This document shows, piece by piece, positions 26,801-37,343 of a stretch of DNA of 64,000 nucleotides. The stretch covers positions 62,001 to 126,000 of the forward strand of contig NZ_JAIXHL010000009.1 in assembly GCF_030145815.1 (NCBI RefSeq), in the 5' to 3' direction. How positions within the stretch are numbered: position 1 is the first letter of the stretch; each line of letters starts with the position of its first letter. Under the pieces are notes generated by a model, which made no database searches, had not been told where the DNA came from, and saw nothing but the letters and a program-made list of their open reading frames with translations. The position numbers were made by a program, and so were the translations under genes. The stretch comes from Sphingomonas sp. Its GTDB lineage: Bacteria; Pseudomonadota; Alphaproteobacteria; Sphingomonadales; Sphingomonadaceae.

Positions 26801-28132
26801 TCAGCGCGGCCATCGTGAATGCAGATCGTCGAGCACGAAAATATGCCCGACGCCCTCGCCATGCGCCTGGCGCAGATGCGGGTGATCGGGCGGAAGATCG
26901 TCGTGGCGATGCTCGATGACCTCGGGATCGTTGACCGGCCAGATGACAAGCGCGAGCAAAGTCCCCGCCAGCGCGAGCACCGCGGCGGCAAGGAACGCGG
27001 CACCCATTCCCCAGCCCGCGCCGATCTGTCCGGCGAGCGGGTAGGCGAGCAACCAGCAAACATGGCTGAGCGCGAACTGTGCGGCGAACAGCGCCGGACG
27101 ATCGTCAGCGTTGGACGAGCGGCGCAGCAGCCGCCCGCCCGGCGTGACGCTGGCGGAATAAGCAATGCCGAGCACCAGCCATCCCGCGAGCAGCCCATAC
27201 CAATAGCCGGGCTGCGCATTGAACTGCCATGTCGCGGCAAGCGCGCCGAGCGCCAGCGTCAGGACGGCAGATGCGGCGAGCATCACCGTGCGGTCAGCCA
27301 CCCGGTCTAGCACGCGCGGTAGCAGCAGCGCCGCCAGCATCGATCCGCCGCCGAACGCCGCCAGCGTGATCGCGACCTCGCTCTGGCCGAAGCCCAGCCC
27401 GGCGCGGACCAGCACGGCGGTGTTGACGATCACCATCGCGCTTGCGGCGGCGGCGGCCAGCGTTACCGCAAGCAGGCCGCGCAGACGCGGGGTTCCGAGA
27501 TAGATCCGGGCACCGCGCGTGGTCTTGTCGTAGATGCCGCCCTTGGCCGGCACCGCCGTGATACGCGGCAGGACGACGCTGACCACTAGCAGCGCCGAGC
27601 AGGCGAACCCGACGGCGGTGCCCGCAAACAGCCAATGAAAGTTCATGATCGTGAGCAGCGCCGCCGCCAGCATCGGGCTGGTCAGGCTTTCCATGTCATA
27701 GGCGAGCCGAGACAGCGACAGGGCGCGGGTATATTCCTGCTCGTCGGGCAAGATGTCGGGAATGGTCGCCTGAAAGGTCGGTGTGAATCCGGCCGATGCC
27801 GATTGCAGCACGAAGATCAGCACATAGACCTGCCACACCTGATCGACGAACGGTAGTGCGAGCGCCACCACCAGCCGGATCAGGTCCATCGCGACCAGGA
27901 AGGCACGGCGCGGCAGGCGGTTGGCATAGGCGCCGACGACTGGCGCCACGCCGATATAGGCGACCATCTTGATCGCCATCGCCGTACCCAGCACCGCGCC
28001 GCCATTTGCGCCGGCAATGTCATAGGCAAGCAGACCGAGTGCCACGGTCGCAAGTCCGGTGCCGATCAGCGCGATGATCTGCGCGAGGAACAGGTGGCGG
28101 TAGGTGCGGTTGGCGAGGATTGCGAACATCAT
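26801..28132 (-). CDS. MFS exporter with a His-rich C-terminal tail (NreB-like, probably nickel)
   Basis: A 443-residue major-facilitator protein with about 12 membrane segments. Typical MFS loops are seen (GAYANRLPRRAFLVAMDLIR, RVLDRVADRTVM). The cytosolic C-terminus is rich in His, Asp and Pro (EHRHDDLPPDHPHLRQAHGE). This build matches NreB-type nickel exporters, whose tail binds the metal. It overlaps the acyltransferase gene by 4 bases at its start. Nickel or cobalt as the substrate is inferred from the tail and from the czc genes upstream. Confidence 0.75.
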   Translation of the reverse strand: MMFAILANRTYRHLFLAQIIALIGTGLATVALGLLAYDIAGANGGAVLGTAMAIKMVAYIGVAPVVGAYANRLPRRAFLVAMDLIRLVVALALPFVDQVWQVYVLIFVLQSASAGFTPTFQATIPDILPDEQEYTRALSLSRLAYDMESLTSPMLAAALLTIMNFHWLFAGTAVGFACSALLVVSVVLPRITAVPAKGGIYDKTTRGARIYLGTPRLRGLLAVTLAAAAASAMVIVNTAVLVRAGLGFGQSEVAITLAAFGGGSMLAALLLPRVLDRVADRTVMLAASAVLTLALGALAATWQFNAQPGYWYGLLAGWLVLGIAYSASVTPGGRLLRRSSNADDRPALFAAQFALSHVCWLLAYPLAGQIGAGWGMGAAFLAAAVLALAGTLLALVIWPVNDPEVIEHRHDDLPPDHPHLRQAHGEGVGHIFVLDDLHSRWPR

Positions 28133-29346
28133 TCCTCCTTTCGGCGCGGGTGCGCCAGATCGTCATGCTTGCGTTGAAAGAAACGGCGCAGCGTATCGGT
28201 GCGTCCCTCGGTTTGCGCGGCGAACAGCCAGGCGAATGCCAGGGAAGCGAGCAGCGTCAGAATCACCAGCGTGACGCCATGGCCGTCGGGCGGCAGGCGC
28301 TGGCTGTCGATCGCAAGGGCGGCGGCAAAGGCCATCACTGGAAAATGGGTGGCGTAAAACGAGAAACTTGCCCGCGCGCCATAGATCGCCAGCGGGCGAA
28401 ACGTCGTAATCGTGCCGGGGTTCACGACGATCATGCTGAGCAGGAAGGCGGAAAAGGCGACCGCCAGTGCCGGGTCCTTCCACGTGTCGGCGCCGAAGCG
28501 CGTCAGCACCAGCGCCGTTACGAGAACTGCCCCGGTCAATGCCAGCAGCGCCCACGCCTTACTGCGCGACAATGGCTGATTACTGCGCGACAATGGCTGA
28601 CGTTCTGAGAGCCACTCAGCGATGCCATAGACCGCAGCTCCGCAAAGCCAGCTCAGAAACGCGAGTGCCAGCGTCGGCACGAACCAGCCGAACGCGAGCG
28701 TGATGAGCGCAAGCGACGGTCGGCGATGGCGAAATGCCAGCCACAGCGCGGGAAACCAGATGTAGAACCAGAACTCGTAGGACAGGCTCCACAGCGGTCC
28801 ATTGGTGCCGAACGGCTTGATCAGGATCTGGAGGAAGGCGAGGTTGCCGAGCAGCACTTCCCAGGAGAGATTTGCCGCCACGGTGGTGCGCAGCACATAG
28901 GTGTCGGTCAGCCCAAGATGCGTCGGCGAGCGCAACCAATAAAGCGCGATGGCATCGAGCATTCCGCCGATGGCCAGCGTGGCGATCAGGACCGGCAGGA
29001 GCCGGGTCAATCGGTCGACAAGATATCCGCGCCACGACCAGCCGCGCGCTGCGCTGCGCACGACGCTGCGCGAAATCCAGAAGCCGCTCAGCACGAAGAA
29101 CAGGATCACCGCCTGATGCCCAAAGCCCGCCGTGAAATAGGTGGCCTGCACCGCCAGATTCGCGGTCGGCTGATAGTCCCGGATCAGAAGCGCCCAGACA
29201 TGGCCGAACGCGACGACGAGCGCGAATATCGTGCGCATCGCGTCCATGTAGAAATACGCGCCCTTTGGTTCGGCGAGGATCACCCCCGCCGAACCTTGGG
29301 TCGCGACTGGCGGCTGCGCCTCAGACGACCCGACGGACTTCATCAT
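28129..29346 (-). CDS. Acyltransferase-3 family membrane protein
   Basis: A 405-residue integral membrane acyltransferase of the OafA/acyltransferase-3 family. About ten hydrophobic segments are visible, with the signature pieces DAMRTIFALVVAFGHVWALL, FFVLSGFWISRSV, LLPVLIATL and WSLSYEFWFYIWFPALWLAF. Such enzymes acylate sugars or lipids at the membrane. Its presence in a metal operon is unusual, and its substrate is unknown. A 21-base tandem duplication gives a repeated QPLSRS(N/K) in a loop near residue 255. Confidence 0.85.
   Translation of the reverse strand: MMKSVGSSEAQPPVATQGSAGVILAEPKGAYFYMDAMRTIFALVVAFGHVWALLIRDYQPTANLAVQATYFTAGFGHQAVILFFVLSGFWISRSVVRSAARGWSWRGYLVDRLTRLLPVLIATLAIGGMLDAIALYWLRSPTHLGLTDTYVLRTTVAANLSWEVLLGNLAFLQILIKPFGTNGPLWSLSYEFWFYIWFPALWLAFRHRRPSLALITLAFGWFVPTLALAFLSWLCGAAVYGIAEWLSERQPLSRSNQPLSRSKAWALLALTGAVLVTALVLTRFGADTWKDPALAVAFSAFLLSMIVVNPGTITTFRPLAIYGARASFSFYATHFPVMAFAAALAIDSQRLPPDGHGVTLVILTLLASLAFAWLFAAQTEGRTDTLRRFFQRKHDDLAHPRRKEE
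28559..28600 (-). repeat. 21-base tandem duplication inside the acyltransferase gene
   Basis: Two identical 21-base units stand side by side (28559..28579 and 28580..28600), adding seven residues in frame. They fall in a loop between membrane segments, so the protein is probably not harmed. Identical copies suggest a recent slip. Confidence 0.85.
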
Positions 29347-29959
29347 ATTCGCCCTGGGTCTTGAGGGTCACGGTGACGGGCGCATCGCCCCGGTTGCGCC
29401 AGAACCAGCCATGCTTGCCGTCGAACGCGGCAACCAGCGCGCCTTGTTCGCCAGCCGACTGCTTGCCCTTGCCATAACCGTGATAGTCGATCCCGGGTGC
29501 ATCGGCGTGAGTGTCGTAGTTCACGACACCGCCCGCGACACTCCAACTGAACGCGATGCTGACGCCTTTCTTGGCAGTGACCTTGACCTCGGCGCCCTGG
29601 CCCGGCGCAAGCGTCAGCGTCGTCGTGTCGCTGCGCCCGGCCGTCGGCGCGACGGTGGAGGACGTCGCAACCGGGGTGCTCTGGGTGCCGCCCGCAGCGG
29701 CTGTCGTCGCAGCCGCGACGGCGGCCGACTTGTCCATCGCGGCATCGGCGGCGGCCTCCTCGGCAAGTTGCGCCTTGATCTCCCCCATCTGGGTCAGCCC
29801 CAGCGCGCGACCGATGCCGGTCGGGTCGATCGCATATTCGGACGGGAGCACGATAGTGACGAGCAATGCACCGGCGACCACGGCGGCGGTAGCGGTCGCC
29901 TTGAGCAACTGCCGGCTGGTGGGGAGGTCTTCGGTGCGGGGACGTTGCGAATTGAACAT
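29321..29959 (-). CDS. Membrane-anchored periplasmic protein of the metal operon
   Basis: A 212-residue protein with one N-terminal membrane segment (ATATAAVVAGALLVTIVLPS, about residues 22 to 40). An Ala/Thr-rich linker (DKSAAVAAATTAAAGGTQ) and a C-terminal periplasmic domain follow, with GKHGWFWRNRGDAPVTVTLK and a YHGYGKG segment. Proteins of this type are annotated as transmembrane anchor proteins and occur with HupE-like genes in proteobacterial czc operons. The reading frame overlaps the acyltransferase gene by 26 bases. The function is unknown; a role in presenting metal to HupE or the pump is conceivable. Confidence 0.7.
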   Translation of the reverse strand: MFNSQRPRTEDLPTSRQLLKATATAAVVAGALLVTIVLPSEYAIDPTGIGRALGLTQMGEIKAQLAEEAAADAAMDKSAAVAAATTAAAGGTQSTPVATSSTVAPTAGRSDTTTLTLAPGQGAEVKVTAKKGVSIAFSWSVAGGVVNYDTHADAPGIDYHGYGKGKQSAGEQGALVAAFDGKHGWFWRNRGDAPVTVTLKTQGEYDEVRRVV

Positions 29960-29981
29960 GTGAATATCTCCGAAAAGGGGG

Positions 29982-30704
29982 TCAGGCGGCGACGAAAAAG
30001 CCAGCCAGCTGCATGCCGACCAGCACGAAGCCGGCGGTCATGACGATAGTGTTCGCCGCAAAGGCATGGCGCATGAAGCTCGGCGTGCGACGCCAGAAGC
30101 CCATCAGGATCAGGATGCCGCCAAGTGCGAGTAGCTGACCGAGTTCGACGCCGATGTTGAACGCGATGAGATTGGACAGCAGCCCGTCCGGCGAGATGTC
30201 GAACTCAATGATCTTGGTCGCGAGGCCAAAACCGTGGAAGAAGCCGAACACCAACGTCGCGACCTTGGTATTGGGCTGGAACCCGAACCAGCGCTGGAAC
30301 GCGCCGAGGTTGTCGAGTGATTTATAGACCACCGACAGGCCGATGATCGCATCGATCAGATAGGCGCTGACGCTGAAGCCGGTCAGCACGCCCAGCAGCA
30401 TCGTGGTCGAGTGCCCGATCGCGAACAGCGTCACATAGATGCCGATATCCTTCATCCGGTAGAGGAAGAAGATCACACCGAACAGGAACAGCAGGTGGTC
30501 GTAGCCGGTCACCATATGCTTGGCACCGAGATAGACGAACGGGAAGAACAGCACGCCGCTGCTTTCCTGGATGTACCCCTTGTCGCCTTCGGCAACATTG
30601 TGCGCGAAGGCGTCGATCGAGAAGAACAGCAGCAGCATTGCCGTGAGCATCAGGCCGATGCGCAATCGTGCGCCGGGGCCGGAAAATAGACGTTGGGACA
30701 ACAT
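29982..30704 (-). CDS. HupE/UreJ-family membrane protein (nickel/cobalt transport)
   Basis: A 240-residue HupE/UreJ-2 protein. The family motif HMVTGYDHLLFLFGVIFFL is present, together with a signal-like N-terminus, the IGHSTTMLLGVL segment and FGFFHGFGLATKIIE, whose histidines are conserved. HupE/UreJ proteins move Ni2+ or Co2+. The gene lies 60 bases after czcA and 22 bases before the anchor-protein gene. In an efflux operon it may handle the metal in the outward direction or recover it; the direction is not known. Confidence 0.85.
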   Translation of the reverse strand: MLSQRLFSGPGARLRIGLMLTAMLLLFFSIDAFAHNVAEGDKGYIQESSGVLFFPFVYLGAKHMVTGYDHLLFLFGVIFFLYRMKDIGIYVTLFAIGHSTTMLLGVLTGFSVSAYLIDAIIGLSVVYKSLDNLGAFQRWFGFQPNTKVATLVFGFFHGFGLATKIIEFDISPDGLLSNLIAFNIGVELGQLLALGGILILMGFWRRTPSFMRHAFAANTIVMTAGFVLVGMQLAGFFVAA

Positions 30705-30764
30705 TCGATACTCCTTTGGGGTCTCCCGCGCGCCACCGGAGGAAGCGCGCGGGAGTGACGGCGG

Positions 30765-33950
<3,186 letters not shown>

Positions 33951-35204
33951 TTAGTGATCGTGGCTCGCGCCGGACTTTTCGATGTCGGCCTTGATGACGT
34001 AGCTGCCCTTGCCGACATAGGCCTGGCCGGGCTTGATCCCGGACTTGACCTCGGTCCACACCGGGCCGCGCGTGCCGAGTTCCAGCATACGCACCTCATA
34101 GGTGTCGCCGACCTTGGCGAAGACCACGGTGAAGTCGCGGAACGCCTGCAACCCGTCGGTCTTCACCGCGAGCGGCACCTGCCGTTCGTCGACCGTCAGC
34201 GCGCCCTTGACGCTCATCCCGGGCCGCCAGAAGCCGTCGGGATTGGGCAAAGGTGCGCGTGCGACCAGCGCGCCGGTCATCGGATCGGCCACCGGACGGA
34301 AGTCGCGAATGGTCGAGGCGACCGTGCGATTGCCCTCGATCAGGCTGAGTTGCACGCTCTGTCCCGATCGCACCCGCTCCATGTCTCGCGGGAACACCGG
34401 GAAAGTAGCAGTGGTGCGGGATGGGTCGGCGATGACGTAGATCGGCCCGGTCCCGGCAACGTCGCCGGGATTGGTGCGCCGTTCGGTTATAACGCCGCCC
34501 ATCGGTGCGGTGACCGCATAAACCTGCATGCTCTCGCTGCTCTCGATCCGCGCCAACACTTGTCCGCGCCGCACTCGATCCCCGACATTGAGTGCTGCCG
34601 AGACGACGCGACCGGGGAATTTGGCCCCGACTTCTGCAGTGGCTGCGGGATCGAGTTCGACCCGACCGACCAGTTCGAGCGATTCCCCGATCGTCGCCGG
34701 TCCGGCATTCTCGATCACCATACCCGCAGCGCGCGCCGCAGCAGCGGGTATCGTCACGCGGCCTTCATAGGACGGGAACTTCCACGCATGCTTGCGTCCG
34801 CCCTCGGTCGCGTTGGCTTCGACATCGAAGCTGTGCGGCTCGACCAGCGTCGCGTTGCCGCGAAGATAGTCTTCCTCCGGCTTGAAGCTGAACGTGGTCA
34901 CCTCGCCATCGAGGCGGCGGATGGTGAGGTTCGCCTGTACCTCGCCCGGCGCGACCGGCTTGTCGTCGCGATAGGCGTAGAGCCGATATTCGGGCGGCAC
35001 GCCGTCCTCGAACACGGTGATCTCAAGCGCGAAGTTGCCGTCGCGCAGCATGCGGCCGTTATGCGGGCCGCGCTCGTAATCGCCTTCGGGCTTGGCTTCG
35101 CCCTCGGCGGCCGCTTCGTTGGTCGCGGGATCGCCGCCGCACGCGATCAGCGGCAACGGCAGGATGAGCGCCGCGGCAAACGCGGCGTGAAGTCGGGTCA
35201 TCAA
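33951..35204 (-). CDS. czcB: RND efflux periplasmic adaptor CzcB
   Basis: A 417-residue membrane-fusion protein. The N-terminus is a lipoprotein signal (FAAALILPLPLIAC, lipobox Cys near residue 22). An added N-terminal beta domain (ALEITVFEDGVPPEYRLYAY) known from metal adaptors comes next, then the lipoyl half-motifs around AKFPGRVVSAALNVGDRVRRGQ and the beta-barrel region ending VKSGIKPGQAYVGKGSYVIK. The C-terminal GASHDH could bind metal. It overlaps czcC by 4 bases and precedes czcA by 12 bases. The adaptor links CzcA to CzcC. Confidence 0.9.
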   Translation of the reverse strand: MMTRLHAAFAAALILPLPLIACGGDPATNEAAAEGEAKPEGDYERGPHNGRMLRDGNFALEITVFEDGVPPEYRLYAYRDDKPVAPGEVQANLTIRRLDGEVTTFSFKPEEDYLRGNATLVEPHSFDVEANATEGGRKHAWKFPSYEGRVTIPAAAARAAGMVIENAGPATIGESLELVGRVELDPAATAEVGAKFPGRVVSAALNVGDRVRRGQVLARIESSESMQVYAVTAPMGGVITERRTNPGDVAGTGPIYVIADPSRTTATFPVFPRDMERVRSGQSVQLSLIEGNRTVASTIRDFRPVADPMTGALVARAPLPNPDGFWRPGMSVKGALTVDERQVPLAVKTDGLQAFRDFTVVFAKVGDTYEVRMLELGTRGPVWTEVKSGIKPGQAYVGKGSYVIKADIEKSGASHDH

Positions 35205-36439
35205 AGTGCCTCCTCGGCAAGAGCGGTGAAGCGGCCGGTCAGGCGGTCGAGCTCGACTCGGGCCTCGTGGTAGCGGCGCGCGGCGGCGATCATGCGCGCA
35301 TTGGCGTTGGCGAGCGCGGTCTGCGCGCCTGACACATCGACGAAGCTGAAGAAGCCGCGATTGTAACCGACGCGGACTTCTTCCAGCGTCAGCTCGGCAT
35401 TGGGCAGCACCTGGTCGCGGATCGCTTCGACCTCGTGACGCGATTCCTCAACTTTCTCGGCGGCTAGCGCGATGGCCCGCTCGCGGGTGAAGCGTTCGAC
35501 CGCAAGATCGGCGTCGACGCGCCGCCGCTCCGCTTGCGCCTCAGCTACCCGCGCAGTGGCGAGACGCCGTCCGCCAAGCGGGAAGGAAACCCCCGCTACG
35601 ATTGCGACGTCGCCGCTCCCGATGAAGCGCGGGCCAGCCGACAGCGTCGGATCCCGCTTGGCATTGGCCTGTTGCAACGTGACCGCCGCATCGGCGCGCG
35701 CACCACGTGCGGAAAAGACCGCCAGATCGGCGGGCGATGGCAGGACCGGGCCGACTGGCGCATCAATCGACAGAAATTCGCCGGTCTTGACGCCGAGTCC
35801 GTCGGGCGAGCCATTCCACATTGCCGTCAGGCGCTTGAGCGCGGCGTCGCGGGCGTGGATCGCCAGTTCCAGATCGACCTTGGCTTCCGAGACGCTGGTC
35901 GCGGCGCGCATGCCGGCGAACAGCGGGTCCTTCGCCGATGCGACGCGGCGCTTGATCTCGCGCTCAAGCAGCTGCGCGACGGTCAGCCGCTGTCGCGCGA
36001 TGTTGATCAGCGCTTCTGCCGACTGCACCTCGACATAAAGCCTTTGGACCGACGCGATGATGTCGAGCCGTGTGACAATTGCTTCGGCGCGAACGACATC
36101 CATATCGCGATCGACCAGGGCGACGCGCGCTTCGCGCTTGCCGCCCCGCTCGATACGCTGGCTATAGGTGCCGGTGAGCTGAAACTGGTCGTAGAGGTTG
36201 CCCGTCGGGATGCCGAAATTCTCGGCGGTGACGTCGATGCTCGGCTGCGGACGCAGCCCAGCCGCTGTGCGTGCGGCAGCCAGTGCTTCGTTTCGCGCTG
36301 TAGTAGAGGCAGTCTGTGGCGCGGCGGCGAGTGTGCGCCGAATCGCGTCGTCAAGCGTCAGCGGCTGCGCGTCTTGCGCCAGCGCTGCCGATGGCAGGCA
36401 TGCGGCCACGACGATCGCGGCCCGCAATGGGGTATACAT
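35201..36439 (-). CDS. czcC: Outer-membrane channel CzcC (TolC family)
   Basis: A 412-residue outer-membrane efflux protein. A signal peptide (MYTPLRAAIVVAACLPSAAL) is followed by two OEP repeats rich in long alpha-helices (TLDDAIRRTLAAAPQ, LLEREIKRRVASAKD, LTLEEVRVGYNRGFFSFVDV). The last pattern is the typical TolC-family end of the second repeat. It is the outer part of the CzcCBA pump. The ATG at 36439 lies 63 bases after the His-rich gene. Confidence 0.9.
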   Translation of the reverse strand: MYTPLRAAIVVAACLPSAALAQDAQPLTLDDAIRRTLAAAPQTASTTARNEALAAARTAAGLRPQPSIDVTAENFGIPTGNLYDQFQLTGTYSQRIERGGKREARVALVDRDMDVVRAEAIVTRLDIIASVQRLYVEVQSAEALINIARQRLTVAQLLEREIKRRVASAKDPLFAGMRAATSVSEAKVDLELAIHARDAALKRLTAMWNGSPDGLGVKTGEFLSIDAPVGPVLPSPADLAVFSARGARADAAVTLQQANAKRDPTLSAGPRFIGSGDVAIVAGVSFPLGGRRLATARVAEAQAERRRVDADLAVERFTRERAIALAAEKVEESRHEVEAIRDQVLPNAELTLEEVRVGYNRGFFSFVDVSGAQTALANANARMIAAARRYHEARVELDRLTGRFTALAEEAL

Positions 36440-36502
36440 GGAAAATCTCCTGATCCTTGGAATCCGCGGCGCAGCGCAAGGCGCACGCCGAACGGCGAAG
36501 GA

Positions 36503-36883
36503 TCAGGCTGAGGGCGGCTCAGGAAGCGGCGCGAGCGTCGTCGAGCGCAGACGCGCGTCGTCGACGGGCAATTGTCGGTCTCGCGCAAGCCGACGATCTA
36601 GAAAGGCATAGTCCGACGTTGGCACGGTGTCGCTCACGACATGGACGTGATGGCCCATGCCATGCGCCTTTCCGGCGTCTCCATCAGCGGCAGATGTGGC
36701 CGCTTCCGTCTGGGCCAGTTCGAAGTCGGTCCCGTGATCCGCATCATGATCGTCGTCATGGTGATCAGAAATCTGTGCATGCGCGTGCGACGCGCCATCC
36801 AGATGGGGCACGCCAGCACTCATCGGCCCGTGCGACAGCGCGAGCAGAAGGATGAGCAGAGCTGACAATATGCGCCCCATCAT
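36503..36883 (-). CDS. Small secreted His/Asp-rich protein at the head of the czc operon
   Basis: A 126-residue protein with a signal peptide (MMGRILSALLILLLALSHGP). A metal-binding-like segment, ISDHHDDDHDADHGTDFE, and a second patch, HGMGHHVHVV, follow. It is the first gene of the operon, in the place of CzcI or CnrX-type small periplasmic proteins that tune pump expression. Sequence likeness to CzcI is only in size, position and His content. It probably binds the exported metal in the periplasm. Confidence 0.7.
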   Translation of the reverse strand: MMGRILSALLILLLALSHGPMSAGVPHLDGASHAHAQISDHHDDDHDADHGTDFELAQTEAATSAADGDAGKAHGMGHHVHVVSDTVPTSDYAFLDRRLARDRQLPVDDARLRSTTLAPLPEPPSA

Positions 36884-37285
36884 GTGACGTTATCACGCGA
36901 TGATCCCCGGGGCAATGCGGTTCGATGTCTGCTCTGCGCCCTAAAAGCCGTCATTCGACGCCTTGATCGACGATCCCAAAACCTGCCGTTCATCCAGGGC
37001 CTCTCGCGCACCGATGAAAGTTCAGACCTAGGACCTTTCAGGCAGTCGGTTCCCGGTGGGCAGCCTGAAGTTATTTGGACGACCTGGCGCATACCGGAAC
37101 GGCGAGGCGCTTTGCGGCGACTCAGAACTGCGCGATGTTCTGTAACGAAGCCGAGCTCTGCTTGGCCGTCTATTCCACATCGATGTCCGGCAGAATGAAC
37201 GCGCTCTCACCTGCCTGGTCAAGACCCCAAGCTCGGAGTAGCCGCACCCGTTCCTGGAGCATGCACGCAGCGGCAACGCAAGGAT
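36884..37285. other. Gap with the czc promoter and a possible decayed HigB-like toxin remnant
   Basis: About 400 bases. The promoter of the czc operon should lie near 36900. On the minus strand at about 36980..37110, two frames contain pieces (RPNNFRLPTGNRL in one, CLKGPRS in the next) that together resemble the LxPPGNRLEALKGDR core of HigB-type toxins. No full gene remains and the strand is opposite to the HigA-headed gene, so this is only a suggestion. Confidence 0.25.
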
Positions 37286-37309
37286 GTAGTGTGTAACGCT
37301 ACACATTAC
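37286..37309. promoter_or_regulatory. Palindromic operator upstream of the HigA-headed gene
   Basis: Ten-base arms around a 4-base spacer form a palindrome with a single mismatch. The central part, TGTGTA ACGC TACACA (37290..37305), is perfect. It ends 34 bases before the ATG of the giant gene, whose N-terminus is a HigA-like DNA-binding domain. HigA-type proteins bind such short palindromes over their own promoter, so autoregulation is likely. Confidence 0.65.
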
Positions 37310-37343
37310 TTTCGCTTTCTACGATCGCCTGATACAAGACCTT

